A DNA stretch of 64,000 nt from Rubrivivax sp. (GCA_027484825.1 JAIXSE010000018.1:1-64000); one strand, 5' to 3'. Shown: positions 36,387 through 46,018, numbered from the stretch's first letter. Notes: generated by a model from the sequence alone, not told the origin. Numbers and translations are program-made.

Positions 36387-36410
36387 GCGGTCCCGGGTTC
36401 AGGGGACCGC
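36387..36410 (-). terminator. GC-rich hairpin downstream of the yjfB-like gene
   Basis: GCGGTCCC pairs with GGGACCGC around an 8-base loop, 9 bp after the yjfB-like stop. It has no T-tract, so it may mark a Rho-dependent or stabilised 3' end. The rest of the 234-bp gap to the next gene shows nothing recognisable. Confidence 0.4.
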
Positions 36411-36418
36411 AGCCTGCG

Positions 36419-36634
36419 TCAGGCGTAAGTGTTGAGGTTGCGCCCGAGGGTGCCAGCCGTCGCCAGTGCAGGCTGCGGCGGCAAGGCATCCAGCAGCGCG
36501 AGGGCGCCGGCCTGCTGCACATCCAGCGCTTTTCGCAGCACGAGCAGGCTGGCGGCCTGGCTGGTCGTGCCGGGCGCGGCGTTGGAGGCGCTGCTGACCG
36601 CAGCGGCGACGGTGGAGGCAGAGGTGATGTCCAT
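36419..36634 (-). CDS. YjfB-family putative motility protein
   Basis: 71 residues opening MDITSASTVAAAVSSASN, then SLLVLRKALDVQQAGALALLDALP and ending GTLGRNLNTYA. This pattern (MDI start, LxxLKKAxD, ALxLLxxLP, and a final GxxLxxxA) is that of the small YjfB family, noted in Bacillus as a putative motility protein. It has no signal peptide or membrane helix. The sequence GCCGATAA, a perfect match to a flagellar sigma-28 -10 element, lies directly upstream on the coding strand. Function unknown in any organism to my knowledge. Confidence 0.8.
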   Translation of the reverse strand: MDITSASTVAAAVSSASNAAPGTTSQAASLLVLRKALDVQQAGALALLDALPPQPALATAGTLGRNLNTYA

Positions 36635-36640
36635 GCCTTG

Positions 36641-36648
36641 TTATCGGC
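36641..36648 (-). promoter_or_regulatory. Sigma-28 (FliA)-like -10 element GCCGATAA
   Basis: The exact consensus -10 for flagellar sigma factor lies 6 bp before the yjfB-like start codon. The -35 (TAAAGTTT at 11 bp) is not well matched. The position would put the transcription start at or next to the ATG, so either the message is leaderless or the match is chance. Confidence 0.35.
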
Positions 36649-36732
36649 AGCGCAGCGGCCGGCCTAAATCGGTCGTGGGAAGACCCTGCCCGGCGCAGGG
36701 GTAGCCCCATGCCGGGGGAGGGCGTTCAAGCT

Positions 36733-36957
36733 TCAGCCGTGGATCGCCGCCGCCACGATCTGCCCGATGGAGATGCACATGGCCGCCACCACCACCGCCA
36801 GCGCCATGTTCTTGTGCTCGACGATCTCCTCCCACAGCTTGTAGGGGGTGAGCTTGTCGATGATGATGAAGCTGATCCAGAACACCAGCACCCCGATGAC
36901 CGCATACAGGATGGAGCCCAGCACGATGCCGGGCTTGAGGTAGTCAAAACCTTCCAT
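36733..36957 (-). CDS. DUF350 family small membrane protein
   Basis: 74 residues with two transmembrane helices: about 10–30 (IVLGSILYAVIGVLVFWISF) and 50–72 (MALAVVVAAMCISIGQIVAA). The motif DKLTPYKLWEEIVEHKNMAL between them is typical of DUF350 proteins. The ATG at 36957 follows GGAG. It is third in a row with DUF4178 and SPFH genes on the same strand, a module linked in other bacteria to envelope stress. Function unknown. Confidence 0.85.
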   Translation of the reverse strand: MEGFDYLKPGIVLGSILYAVIGVLVFWISFIIIDKLTPYKLWEEIVEHKNMALAVVVAAMCISIGQIVAAAIHG

Positions 36958-36988
36958 GCCACTCTCCTTGACGGTGCTGATGCACCCG

Positions 36989-38587
36989 TTACTTGTGTCC
37001 GCCGCCCCCGCTGCTGTAGCCGCCGTAGGAGCCACCGCCCGAGCCTGAATAGATCACACCGCTACCGCCGTTGCGTTTGCACTGCTGGTATTCGGCGCTG
37101 CTGGCGCCGTAGGTGTCCTTGAAGTCCTGGCAGTCGTCCCGGCTGCAGGCACGCAGGAAAGCAAACAGCAGCGCCACCAGCAGCATCAGCACCACGATCT
37201 TGACCAGCATGCCGGACGTGCCGGAGCCTGAGGTCACATCGCGCTGCAGGGCCTTCATCGAGTCCGCGCCCAGCGAGAACGCCCGCTGCACTTCGGACGC
37301 ATCCACCGCGCGACCATGGCTCCAGGTGATCTCCAGGCCGGTCTGCTCCGAGCTGAGCAGCTCCAGCCGGGTGCCGTTGCGCCATTCATAGTCCCTCACC
37401 AGGGCCCGTTCTTCCCGGCGCACGCGCCAGTAGAACTCCCCCAGCACCCAGGTGACCTTGGCCGAGTAGGACCAGCGCCGCTTGAAGGGCTTGTCCTGGT
37501 AGCTGACGGTGTCCTTGCCGGTCTTGGCCGGTGCGCCGGTGATGGGGCGCACCACGCTCCAGCCTTCCTCGGTGTCCACCAGGAACGCGAAGCCTTCGGT
37601 CTTGTTGAACAGCAGGTATTCGCGCCAGAAGGTCTGCTCGTCCTCCGGGCTTTCGGGCAGGTCCACCCGCTCCATGTAGCCGACCACCTGCCACGGCTTG
37701 GGCGTGCCGCCGTTCAGGGCCAGCGAGCCGGTGGTGCCCAGCGGAATCTGCGGCTCACCGCCGTTGCTCTGCTGGAAGGCCGACAGGTCGGCCCCCGCGC
37801 CCTTGGAGATGTCCACCACCGATTTGCATTGGTGGCAGACGATCGACTGGGTGCTGTCCAGCCGCGGCTCCAGCGATGCGCCGCAGTTGGGACAGGGCAG
37901 GGTGCGGGAGGCGACGCTGGCGGTGCTGTCCTGCCGCAGACCGGTCATGGCCAGATCGGCCAGCTTGACCGAGCGGCCCACGGACCAGCTTGGCGCGGCG
38001 GGGTCGCTGTAGTCGAGTGTGGCGACCTCGCCCTGGGTGCTGCGCAGGTCCGCCACCCAGAAGCTGCTGTCCATGCGCGGCGGATGTGGCAACTCGCCTT
38101 CCGCAGCGGCCAGGGTGGCGCTGACCTTGGAGGCCACCTGCCACGCCGTGCCCGCCAGCATCTGCAGGCCGCCGACGTTCAAGAACTCCGCCGCAGGCGG
38201 GCGTTCCTGCAGCGGCGCCTCGAAACTCATCACGAACTGGCCGTTGTCCTCGCTCAGCCAGCCGCTGCGCGGCGTCTCGGTGGCGGAGGCATCGAACAGC
38301 ACATGCCATTCATTCCAGCCGCCGTCGGCATAGGCCATCTGCAGGCGGCCCACCACCACAAAACCGGTGCCCGCAAACCGGCCCGCCGCGCCCAGCTGGA
38401 GCGGCGAGTAGTCCTGGAACAGTTCTGAGCTCTGCCCAATGCGGCGCAGCGTGTCGCCCTCACGCAGCAGCGTGGAGCGGCAATAACTGCAGACCGTGCT
38501 GGCGGACGCGGGCGAGGCGAACTCGACCGGTCCGCCGCAATTGGGGCAGTTCGCCTGCCAGCGGCGTTGGGGGGCGATCGTGGCCAA
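36989..38587 (-). CDS. DUF4178 protein with zinc ribbons and a C-terminal membrane anchor
   Basis: 532 residues. Two CxxC pairs form an N-terminal zinc ribbon (CPNCGG…CSYC, residues 14–33), and a second pair sits near residue 235 (CPNCGASLEP…CHQCKS). DUF4178 domains follow each ribbon, one with FVVVGRLQMAYADGGWNEWH and one with WQVVGYMERVDLPESPEDEQ. One transmembrane helix lies at about 471–490 (KIVVLMLLVALLFAFLRAC), and a Gly/Ser-rich tail ends the protein. The architecture resembles YdjG of Bacillus, which recruits stress proteins to membranes. It sits between DUF350 and SPFH genes with gaps of 31 and 14 bp. Confidence 0.87.
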   Translation of the reverse strand: MATIAPQRRWQANCPNCGGPVEFASPASASTVCSYCRSTLLREGDTLRRIGQSSELFQDYSPLQLGAAGRFAGTGFVVVGRLQMAYADGGWNEWHVLFDASATETPRSGWLSEDNGQFVMSFEAPLQERPPAAEFLNVGGLQMLAGTAWQVASKVSATLAAAEGELPHPPRMDSSFWVADLRSTQGEVATLDYSDPAAPSWSVGRSVKLADLAMTGLRQDSTASVASRTLPCPNCGASLEPRLDSTQSIVCHQCKSVVDISKGAGADLSAFQQSNGGEPQIPLGTTGSLALNGGTPKPWQVVGYMERVDLPESPEDEQTFWREYLLFNKTEGFAFLVDTEEGWSVVRPITGAPAKTGKDTVSYQDKPFKRRWSYSAKVTWVLGEFYWRVRREERALVRDYEWRNGTRLELLSSEQTGLEITWSHGRAVDASEVQRAFSLGADSMKALQRDVTSGSGTSGMLVKIVVLMLLVALLFAFLRACSRDDCQDFKDTYGASSAEYQQCKRNGGSGVIYSGSGGGSYGGYSSGGGGHK

Positions 38588-38601
38588 TCAGGCGCCTGGA
38601 A

Positions 38602-39678
38602 TCAGCTGAGTTTCTTGAGCAGCTCAGCCTTCTTGGCAGCGAACTCTTCGTCGGTGAGGATGCCCTTGGCTTTGAGGTCGCCCAGCTTCTCGAGCAGCAG
38701 CAGCACTTCGTCGGCGCTCTGGCTGACCGGTTGCGGGACCACGGCGGCGGCAGGCTGGCCCTGCGCCGGACCCTGACCTTGGGCCTGAGCCTGGTTCGGA
38801 TTCAGCCCGCTCTGCAGTTGCTGGGCCAGCGTCTGGCCCAGCGCCAGACCGGCGCCCAGCCCCATCGCGTCGCCAGCGACGCCGCCACCGCCCGAGCCGA
38901 CGCCTTCGGCCAGCTTGGGAATGGCCTGCGCCGTCTGGTATTGCAGGAACTGGTTCATGTTCTGGCCGATCATGCCCATGCCGATCTTCTGGTCGAGGAT
39001 CTTCTGCAGTTCCTCAGGCAGGGACACGTTCTGCAGGGTGACCGATTCCAGCTTCAGGCCCAGGGCCTCGAAGGCGGGGGCCGTGGCGGCTTGCAGGGCC
39101 TTGGCGAATTCCACCTGGTTGGCAGCCAGGTCCAGGAAGGGGATGCCGGACTGGGCCACGGCATCGCTGATGTGCTGGAGCATCAGGCCACGCAACTGGC
39201 CGTCCAGCTCGGTGACGGTGTAGCGCTCGCGGGTGCCCGAGATTTCGGTGTGGAAGCGCTTGGCGTCCGCCACGCGGTAGCTGTAGTTGCCGAAACCGCG
39301 CAGGCGCACCGCGCCAAAGTCTTTGTCGCGGATGGTGACGGGCTGGGTGGTGCCCCAGCGCTGGTCCACCTGCTGGCGGGTGCTGAAGAAGTAGACGTCG
39401 CTCTTGAACGGGGATTCAAACAGCTTGTCCCAGTTCTTCAGGTAGGTCAGCACCGGCAGGGTCTGGGTGGTGAGCTTGTACATGCCGGGGCCGAAGACGT
39501 CCGCCACCTTGCCTTCGTTCACGAACACCGCCACCTGCGACTCCCGCACGGTGAGCGAAGCCCCGTACTGGATTTCGAAGTCCTGCATGGGGTAGCGCCA
39601 GGCGAGGACGCCGTTGTCGTCCTCCGTCCACTGGATGATGTCTATGAACTGTTTCTTGATGAAGTCCATCAGGCCCAT
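38602..39678 (-). CDS. SPFH/band-7 domain protein with C-terminal SHOCT motif (YdjI-like)
   Basis: 358 residues. The N-terminus MGLMDFIKKQFIDIIQWTED leads to an SPFH domain (about 40–220) with VRESQVAVFVNEGKVADVFG, then GPGMYKLTTQTLPVL. A Gly/Gln-rich linker (about 265–315) follows, and a SHOCT motif ends the protein (LLEKLGDLKAKGILTDEEFA). It lacks a transmembrane helix, like YdjI/virion-core-like proteins. Members form oligomers at membranes with PspA-like partners. It is first of the three-gene SPFH–DUF4178–DUF350 set. Confidence 0.9.
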   Translation of the reverse strand: MGLMDFIKKQFIDIIQWTEDDNGVLAWRYPMQDFEIQYGASLTVRESQVAVFVNEGKVADVFGPGMYKLTTQTLPVLTYLKNWDKLFESPFKSDVYFFSTRQQVDQRWGTTQPVTIRDKDFGAVRLRGFGNYSYRVADAKRFHTEISGTRERYTVTELDGQLRGLMLQHISDAVAQSGIPFLDLAANQVEFAKALQAATAPAFEALGLKLESVTLQNVSLPEELQKILDQKIGMGMIGQNMNQFLQYQTAQAIPKLAEGVGSGGGGVAGDAMGLGAGLALGQTLAQQLQSGLNPNQAQAQGQGPAQGQPAAAVVPQPVSQSADEVLLLLEKLGDLKAKGILTDEEFAAKKAELLKKLS

Positions 39679-39850
39679 GGCGCTGCTCCGAGAGAAAAGC
39701 GACCCTGTTGATCGCAGCGCGGAGTATCTCTCAGCCGCACAGGGGCGTCGCTCCCCCCGCGGGGGGGCGAGGGGGGTGGGGCACTTCGGAGCGGCCTTGC
39801 CGGGATGAAGGAAATCCCTGAGGCGGCCGGGTGCCCGTCTTTACGGAATC

Positions 39851-39879
39851 TTGATACCGGGCTCCCGAGCTTCTACACG
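39851..39879 (+). promoter_or_regulatory. Weak candidate promoter of the kdp operon
   Basis: TTGATA (39851-39856) and TACACG (39874-39879) are 17 bp apart, about 70 bp before the first small ORF. The -10 is poor, as expected for an activator-dependent promoter such as one using KdpE. No KdpE-like T-rich box is evident. Confidence 0.3.
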
Positions 39880-39946
39880 CCTTTGACGGCCGGCTTTCTA
39901 GAGTTCAGTCATCCCAAAACGTCCCCGCTGCACGGGGCTGACTCTC

Positions 39947-40039
39947 ATGGATGCACTGTTTCTTGGACTGAGTGCGCTGCTGTTCCTGGTGGCCGTCGGG
40001 CTGGCCATGGCCAGCCACCGGCTGGCGGAGGGCGAGTGA
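39947..40039 (+). CDS. 30-residue membrane microprotein ahead of kdpF
   Basis: The ORF encodes MDALFLGLSALLFLVAVGLA followed by MASHRLAEGE, with one predicted transmembrane helix (about 3–22). Its TGA overlaps the kdpF ATG (TGATGA region at 40037-40041), so if translated it would be coupled to kdpF. The upstream ribosome-binding site is weak (GGGGCTGA). Size and topology resemble kdpF itself, suggesting a second small Kdp-associated peptide. This reading is inferred; no homology search was possible. Confidence 0.6.
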   Translation: MDALFLGLSALLFLVAVGLAMASHRLAEGE

Positions 40040-40128
40040 TGACAGTCCTTTATTGGCTCACCGGCCTGATCTCGGCCGCCCTGTTTGTTTATCTGCTCGT
40101 GGCGCTGTGGCGCGCCGAGCGGTTCTGA
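40039..40128 (+). CDS. kdpF: Potassium-transporting ATPase small subunit KdpF
   Basis: 29 residues, MTVLYWLTGLISAALFVYLL then VALWRAERF. It is a single transmembrane helix with the family pattern ending LxxALxxxExF. KdpF stabilises the KdpABC complex in the inner membrane. It starts in overlap with the preceding microprotein stop and ends 9 bp before kdpA. Confidence 0.9.
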   Translation: MTVLYWLTGLISAALFVYLLVALWRAERF

Positions 40129-40137
40129 AAGCTGGCC

Positions 40138-41934
40138 ATGAACAGCCTGGCAACACTCAATCTGATTCTTTTCCTCGGCCTGGTCCTGCTGCTGGCCTGG
40201 CCGCTGTCCCGCTTGATCACCCGTCTGGCCACCGGCCGCCTGCCGGGGTGGATGCTGGCGGTGGAGCGTCCGTTCTTCCGCCTGGCCGGCATCCGGCCGG
40301 AACAGGGCATGCACTGGAAGCAGTACGCCCTGGCGCTGCTGATCTTCAACTTCCTGGGCGTGCTGGCGGTGTATGCGCTGCAGCGCCTGCAGGGCGTGCT
40401 GCCGCTCAATCCGCAGGGCATGGCGGGCGTGACACCGGACTCGGCCTTCAATACCGCCATCAGCTTCGTGGCCAACACCAACTGGCAGGGCTATGGCGGT
40501 GAGGCCACCATGAGCTACCTCACCCAGATGCTGGCGCTGACGGTGCAGAACTTCCTGTCCGCGGCCACCGGCATTGCCGTGGTCTTTGCCCTGATTCGCG
40601 GCTTCGTGCTCAAGCGCAGTGGTCAGGTGGGCAATTTTTGGTCGGACCTGAGCCGCATCACCGTCTGGCTGCTGCTGCCGCTGTCCTTCGTGCTGGCGAT
40701 GATCTTCGTTCAGCAGGGGACGATCCAGAACTTCGACGCCTATCAGTCGGCGCAGACCCTGGAAGCCACCGATTACCAGACGCCGCGCCTGGGCGCCGAC
40801 GGCCAGCCGGTCAACGACGACAAGGGCCAGCCGGTGATGGACAACCAGCGCACCACCACCCAGACCCTGGCCATGGGCCCGGTGGCTTCGCAGGAGGCCA
40901 TCAAGATGCTGGGCACCAACGGCGGCGGTTTCATGAATGCCAACTCGGCTCATCCCTACGAGAACCCGACACCGCTGACCAATCTGCTGCAGATGATGGC
41001 CATCTTCCTCATCCCGGCCGCGCTGTGCCTGAGTTTCGGCCAGTGGGTCGGCGACTGGCGGCAGGGCGCAGCGGTGCTGTCCGCCATGACGGTGCTGTTC
41101 CTGGCCGGCGTGCTGGTGGCGACGCCGGCGGAGCAGGCGGGCAATCCGCTGGTGGCCGCGCAGGGCGTGGACATCCAGGCCAGCGACCTGCAGGCCGGCG
41201 GCAACATGGAAGGCAAGGAGACCCGCTTCGGCATCTCGGCCAGCTCGCTCTTCGCGGTGGTCACCACGGCCGCCTCCTGCGGCGCGGTCAATGCCATGCA
41301 CGACTCCTTCACGCCCATTGGCGGCGCCGTGCCCATGGTGATGATGATGCTGGGTGAAGTGGTCTTCGGCGGCGTCGGCACCGGTCTTTACGGCATGCTG
41401 GTGTTCGCCATCCTGGCGGTGTTCATCGCCGGCCTGATGATCGGCCGCACGCCTGAATACCTGGGCAAGAAGATCGAACCCTTCGAGATGAAGATGAGCG
41501 CCGTGGCGCTGCTGGTCACGCCCATCGTGGTGCTGGCGGGCACGGCCGTGGCGGTGCTGACGCCACTGGGCACCGGCAGCGTGGCCAATCCGGGCGTGCA
41601 CGGCTTCAGCGAGATCCTCTACGCCTTCACCTCCGCCGCCAACAACAACGGCAGCGCCTTCGCCGGCCTGTCCGCCAACACCCCGTTCTACAACACGCTG
41701 CTGGGCATCGCGATGTGGCTGGGCCGCTTCCTGATGATCGTGCCGGTGCTGGCCATTGCCGGCAGCCTGGCCGCCAAGAAGAAGGTGCCAGTGGGCGAGG
41801 GCACCTTGCCCACCCACGGCCCGCTGTTTGTGGTGCTGCTGATCGGCACCGTGCTGCTGGTCGGCCTGCTGAACTATGTCCCCGCGCTTGCGCTCGGCCC
41901 GATCGTGGAGCACCTCATGCTCCTGGCCCATTGA
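40138..41934 (+). CDS. kdpA: Potassium-transporting ATPase subunit KdpA
   Basis: 598-residue channel-like subunit that binds and conducts K+ in the inner membrane. The four selectivity-filter-like loops are recognisable, including the first [20 protein letters not shown] and the second [20 protein letters not shown]; later ones are [20 protein letters not shown] and [19 protein letters not shown]. About ten transmembrane helices span the length. Full length and intact; second gene of the conserved kdpFABC order. Confidence 0.97.
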   Translation: MNSLATLNLILFLGLVLLLAWPLSRLITRLATGRLPGWMLAVERPFFRLAGIRPEQGMHWKQYALALLIFNFLGVLAVYALQRLQGVLPLNPQGMAGVTPDSAFNTAISFVANTNWQGYGGEATMSYLTQMLALTVQNFLSAATGIAVVFALIRGFVLKRSGQVGNFWSDLSRITVWLLLPLSFVLAMIFVQQGTIQNFDAYQSAQTLEATDYQTPRLGADGQPVNDDKGQPVMDNQRTTTQTLAMGPVASQEAIKMLGTNGGGFMNANSAHPYENPTPLTNLLQMMAIFLIPAALCLSFGQWVGDWRQGAAVLSAMTVLFLAGVLVATPAEQAGNPLVAAQGVDIQASDLQAGGNMEGKETRFGISASSLFAVVTTAASCGAVNAMHDSFTPIGGAVPMVMMMLGEVVFGGVGTGLYGMLVFAILAVFIAGLMIGRTPEYLGKKIEPFEMKMSAVALLVTPIVVLAGTAVAVLTPLGTGSVANPGVHGFSEILYAFTSAANNNGSAFAGLSANTPFYNTLLGIAMWLGRFLMIVPVLAIAGSLAAKKKVPVGEGTLPTHGPLFVVLLIGTVLLVGLLNYVPALALGPIVEHLMLLAH

Positions 41935-41950
41935 TGCGCCGGAGCCCATC

Positions 41951-44176
41951 ATGACAACTCAACTCAAGACGTCTTCCTCTCTGGCCCCGACCACCCCTGT
42001 GGCGGGTGCGCCTGGGGCCGCACCGGCCGCTGGCAACGGACATCCCGGCGCCACGCCGCCCAGCCGCGGCCCGCGCGCCCAGCGCGACGGCAGCCTGTGG
42101 GACCCCGCGCTGGTGAAGCCCGCGCTGCGCCAGTCCTTCGCCAAGCTGGCCCCGACGGTCCAGTTGCGCAATCCGGTGATGTTCGTGGTGTACGCGGGCA
42201 GCATCCTGACCACCGGCCTGTGGCTGGCCAGCTTCGCGGAACCCGCGCTGGCCGGTGCCGAAGGCCCGGGCTTCATGCTGGGCATCGCGCTGTGGCTGTG
42301 GTTCACCGTGCTGTTTGCCAACTTCGCCGAAGCCTTGGCGGAAGGCCGGTCCAAGGCCCAGGCCGCCTCGCTGCGCGGGCTCAAGGCCAAGACCTGGGCC
42401 AAGAAGCTGGACCAGCCCCGTCACGGCTCTTCGTGGCATCCGGTCAACTCCGACGAACTGCGCAAGGGTCATGTGGTGCTGGTGGAAGCCGGCGACCTGG
42501 TGCCGCTGGACGGCGAGGTGATCGAAGGCGTGGCGTCAGTGGACGAAAGCGCCATCACCGGTGAATCCGCTCCGGTCATCCGGGAATCCGGCGGCGACTT
42601 CTCCGCCGTGACCGGAGGGACGCGCGTGCTGTCCGACTGGATCGTGGTGCGCATCGCGGTGAATCCGGGCGAGGCGTTTCTCGACCGCATGATCGCCATG
42701 GTGGAGGGCGCCAAGCGCCAGAAGACCCCCAACGAGATCGCGCTGACCATCCTGCTGGTGGCCCTGACCCTGGTCTTTCTGGTGGTCACGGTGACGCTGC
42801 TGCCGTTCTCGCTCTACAGCGTGACCGCCGCCGGCGCCGGCACGGTGGTGTCGATCACCGCCCTGGTGGCGCTGCTGGTCTGCCTGATCCCGACCACCAT
42901 CGGCGGCCTGCTCTCGGCCATCGGCGTGGCCGGCATGAGCCGCCTGATGCAGGCCAATGTGGTGGCCACCTCGGGCCGTGCGGTGGAAGCCGCCGGTGAC
43001 GTGGACGTGCTGATGCTGGACAAGACCGGCACCATCACCCTGGGCAACCGCCAGGCCAGTGCCTTCCTGGGCGCCCCCGGCGTGACCGAGCAGGGCCTGG
43101 CCGATGCGGCGCAACTGGCCTCGCTGGCCGACGAGACGCCGGAAGGCCGCAGCATCGTGGTGCTGGCCAAGCAGCGTTTCAATCTGCGGGAGCGCGAGCT
43201 GTCCAGCCTGCAGGCCCACTTCGTGCCTTTCACCGCCCAGACCCGCATGAGCGGTGTGGACTTCGGTGATGCGGCTGCCCCCCATCGCCAACTGCGCAAG
43301 GGCGCGGTGGACGCCATCCGCCGCTTCGTGGAGACCCACGGCGGCCAGATGCCGGCCCAGGTGACCGCCGCAGCGGATGAAGTCGCCCGCCGCGGCAGCA
43401 CGCCGCTGGTGGTGGCGGACCTGGAAGCCGGCCGTGCCCGCGTGCTGGGCGTGGTGGAGCTCAAGGACATCGTCAAGGGCGGCATCAAGGAGCGTTTTGC
43501 GCAGCTGCGCCGCATGGGCATCAAGACGGTGATGATCACCGGCGACAACCGCCTGACCGCCGCCGCCATTGCCGCCGAGGCCGGTGTGGACGACTTCCTG
43601 GCCGAAGCCACGCCCGAGGCCAAGCTGCAGCTGATCCGCGACTACCAGGCCGAAGGCCGCCTGGTGGCCATGACCGGCGACGGCACCAACGACGCCCCCG
43701 CGCTGGCCCAGGCCGATGTGGCCGTGGCCATGGCCAGCGGCACGCAGGCGGCCAAGGAGGCCGGCAACATGGTGGACCTGGACTCCAACCCCACCAAGCT
43801 GCTGGAGATCGTGGAGACCGGCAAGCAGCTCCTGATGACCCGCGGCTCGCTGACCACCTTCTCCATTGCCAACGACGTGGCCAAGTACTTCGCCATCATC
43901 CCGGCGATGTTCCTGGGCGCCTATCCGCAACTGGCCGCGCTGAACGTGATGCAGCTGCACAGCCCGGCCTCGGCCATCCTGTCGGCGGTGATCTTCAATG
44001 CGCTGATCATCGTGGCGCTGATTCCGCTGGCACTCAAGGGCGTGGCCTACCGGCCCATCGGCGCCAGTGCGCTGCTGCGGCGCAACCTCTGGATCTACGG
44101 CCTGGGCGGGCTGGTCGTGCCATTCATCGGCATCAAGATCATCGACCTGCTGCTGGTGGCGCTGCATCTGGTCTGA
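41951..44176 (+). CDS. kdpB: Potassium-transporting ATPase ATP-binding subunit KdpB
   Basis: 741-residue P-type ATPase that powers K+ uptake. The phosphorylated Asp is in [16 protein letters not shown], the dephosphorylation loop is [20 protein letters not shown], and hinge/nucleotide motifs include [19 protein letters not shown] and [20 protein letters not shown]. The N-terminal 45 residues are Pro/Ala/Gly-rich and longer than usual. The ATG at 41951 follows GGAG; an open frame upstream overlaps kdpA and is not used. Confidence 0.97.
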   Translation: MTTQLKTSSSLAPTTPVAGAPGAAPAAGNGHPGATPPSRGPRAQRDGSLWDPALVKPALRQSFAKLAPTVQLRNPVMFVVYAGSILTTGLWLASFAEPALAGAEGPGFMLGIALWLWFTVLFANFAEALAEGRSKAQAASLRGLKAKTWAKKLDQPRHGSSWHPVNSDELRKGHVVLVEAGDLVPLDGEVIEGVASVDESAITGESAPVIRESGGDFSAVTGGTRVLSDWIVVRIAVNPGEAFLDRMIAMVEGAKRQKTPNEIALTILLVALTLVFLVVTVTLLPFSLYSVTAAGAGTVVSITALVALLVCLIPTTIGGLLSAIGVAGMSRLMQANVVATSGRAVEAAGDVDVLMLDKTGTITLGNRQASAFLGAPGVTEQGLADAAQLASLADETPEGRSIVVLAKQRFNLRERELSSLQAHFVPFTAQTRMSGVDFGDAAAPHRQLRKGAVDAIRRFVETHGGQMPAQVTAAADEVARRGSTPLVVADLEAGRARVLGVVELKDIVKGGIKERFAQLRRMGIKTVMITGDNRLTAAAIAAEAGVDDFLAEATPEAKLQLIRDYQAEGRLVAMTGDGTNDAPALAQADVAVAMASGTQAAKEAGNMVDLDSNPTKLLEIVETGKQLLMTRGSLTTFSIANDVAKYFAIIPAMFLGAYPQLAALNVMQLHSPASAILSAVIFNALIIVALIPLALKGVAYRPIGASALLRRNLWIYGLGGLVVPFIGIKIIDLLLVALHLV

Positions 44177-44221
44177 GGACCGGACCTTCTGCCCAGCACT
44201 CAAGCTTCAAGGATTGTTCCT

Positions 44222-45004
44222 ATGTCATCCCCCACAACTTCAACCTCGACCGCCACTCCCGGCCTGCGCACTGCGGATCGCAGCGGCGCGCAGGACACCG
44301 CGGTGAGCACCGCCGTGCCGCAATCGTCCATGCTCCAGATGCTGCGCCCGGCCCTGGTGGCCTTCGTGCTGCTCAGCGCAGTGACCGGTCTGCTGTATCC
44401 GGCGGCGGTCACCAGTCTGGCCAAGGCGGTGTTCCCGCGTCAGGCCTCGGGCAGCCTGGTGGAAGTGAATGGCCAGGTGGTCGGCTCCGAGCTGATCGGC
44501 CAGAACTTCAGCAGCCCGCGCTACTTCTGGGGCCGCCCGTCGGCCACTGGCCCGATGTCCAACAACGCTGCCAACTCCAGCGGCTCGAACCAGGGCCCGA
44601 CCAACCCGGCGCTGGTGGATGCGGTGAAGGCGCGCATCGAGGCACTCAAGGCCGCGGACCCGGGCAACACGGCGCCTGTGCCGGTGGACCTGGTCAGCGC
44701 CTCCGCCAGCGGACTGGATCCGCACATCAGCATGGCTGCCGCCCGTTACCAGGCGGCGCGTGTCGCGCGTGAGCGTGGCCTGTCGCTGGAGACGGTGCAG
44801 CGCCTGATCCAGGCCCACACCGAAAGCCGTGACCTGGCGGTGCTGGGTGAGCCTCGCGTCAATGTGCTGATGCTCAACCTGGCGCTGGACAAGGAGCCGG
44901 GGCAGAAAACGGCACCCGTTGCGGCCGCCCCGGCGGCAACGACCGCGGAGCAGGGCGCCAGCGCTGCCGCCATGGGCGCCGCGCCCCCTCGGCAAGTGCC
45001 CTGA
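44222..45004 (+). CDS. kdpC: Potassium-transporting ATPase subunit KdpC, extended
   Basis: 260 residues, whereas KdpC is usually about 190. The core (about 38–225) is standard: [20 protein letters not shown] forms the membrane helix, then [20 protein letters not shown], and [20 protein letters not shown]. The extra length is a Thr/Ser-rich cytoplasmic N-terminus (1–36) and an Ala-rich C-terminal tail (about 232–260). KdpC is thought to help KdpB bind ATP. It ends the kdpFABC set and is followed by a hairpin and a porin gene. Confidence 0.95.
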   Translation: MSSPTTSTSTATPGLRTADRSGAQDTAVSTAVPQSSMLQMLRPALVAFVLLSAVTGLLYPAAVTSLAKAVFPRQASGSLVEVNGQVVGSELIGQNFSSPRYFWGRPSATGPMSNNAANSSGSNQGPTNPALVDAVKARIEALKAADPGNTAPVPVDLVSASASGLDPHISMAAARYQAARVARERGLSLETVQRLIQAHTESRDLAVLGEPRVNVLMLNLALDKEPGQKTAPVAAAPAATTAEQGASAAAMGAAPPRQVP

Positions 45005-45012
45005 TTCCCTCA

Positions 45013-45034
45013 TCGGCAGCCGCTGCGCTGCCGA
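45013..45034. other. Hairpin between kdpC and the porin gene
   Basis: TCGGCAG and CTGCCGA form a 7-bp stem with an 8-base loop, 9 bp after the kdpC stop, without a T-tract. It may stabilise the kdpFABC message end or partly attenuate reading into the porin and kdpDE. Confidence 0.4.
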
Positions 45035-45117
45035 CCTTCCGCGTCCCGGACTGTCCGAGCCTGGCCTGCTGTGATGCAGCCGCTCGGCGGGCCGCCGCAT
45101 TCGCTTTTGACTTCACT

Positions 45118-45990
45118 ATGAAAACTCGTCTGCTGACCCTGTTCCTGACCTCGTCCTGCCTGCTGCATGCCGCTGCGCGTGCCGAAGGCGAGGGGACCCC
45201 GCCGGCCCAGGGCCCGGCTGCTGCCGCCCCCACCGCCGCGCCGGCCGCAGCGCCCTTGACCGCCAACATCGCCCTGGTGTCCGATTACCGCTTCCGCGGC
45301 ATCAGCCAGACCTGGAAGCGTCCCGCCGTGCAAGGCGGTTTCGACTATGCCCACAGCAGCGGCTTCTATCTGGGCACCTGGGCCTCCAATGTCTCCGGCA
45401 ACAGCTACAACAACGGCGCAGGTCTGGAGATGGACCTGTATGGCGGCTTCAAGACCGCCGTGGCAGAAGGCGTGACCCTGGACCTGGGCGCGCTGGCCTA
45501 CGTCTACCCGGGTGCTCGCATGAACCGTGCGACGGGCACACCCAGTGGCGATTCGTACAACAACGTCGACCTGTACGCCGCCGTGTCCGCCGGCAATTTC
45601 TCCGCCAAGCTGTCCGTCGCCGCCACCGACTATTTCGGGCTGGACGGCAACACCGCCGGCTACGCCTACTTCAACGCCCTGACACCCGCCGGCAGCTCCA
45701 AAGGCAGCGCCTACCTGGATCTGAACTATGGCTTCGACCTCGGCCAGGGCCTGACGGCTGGCGCCCATGTGGGTCACCTGTGGGTGCGCCACTACGGCGA
45801 CCTGTCCTACACCGACTGGAAACTGTCGCTCAGCAAGCCGCTCGACAGTCTGGGCGGCCTGACCCTCAGCGCCTCGCTGGTCGGCACCGATGCGGACAAG
45901 CGCTTCTATCAGGCCGGTGATGCCGCCGGCCTGAAGGCCAAGCGGCTGGGCACCACCGGCCTGGTGCTGGGCGTGAGCAAAGCCTTCTGA
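45118..45990 (+). CDS. TorF-family putative porin
   Basis: 290-residue outer-membrane beta-barrel of the family first annotated as gammaproteobacterial putative porins (TorF). A signal peptide spans about residues 1–22 (ending ARA). An Ala/Pro linker leads to the barrel, which opens ANIALVSDYRFRGISQTWKR and has regular aromatic girdle strands. It ends with Phe (VLGVSKAF), the usual BAM recognition signal. Its place between kdpC and kdpD is unexpected and suggests coordinated expression with K+ uptake. The pore substrate is unknown. Confidence 0.88.
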   Translation: MKTRLLTLFLTSSCLLHAAARAEGEGTPPAQGPAAAAPTAAPAAAPLTANIALVSDYRFRGISQTWKRPAVQGGFDYAHSSGFYLGTWASNVSGNSYNNGAGLEMDLYGGFKTAVAEGVTLDLGALAYVYPGARMNRATGTPSGDSYNNVDLYAAVSAGNFSAKLSVAATDYFGLDGNTAGYAYFNALTPAGSSKGSAYLDLNYGFDLGQGLTAGAHVGHLWVRHYGDLSYTDWKLSLSKPLDSLGGLTLSASLVGTDADKRFYQAGDAAGLKAKRLGTTGLVLGVSKAF

Positions 45991-46018
45991 GGCCCGGACT
46001 CAAGGCGACAATGCAGCC

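Noticed and set aside
36310-36400. Possible tRNA T-arm (GGTTCGAGCC on the minus strand)
   Set aside because: The five flanking bases do not pair as a T-stem, and no acceptor or anticodon stem could be folded around it.
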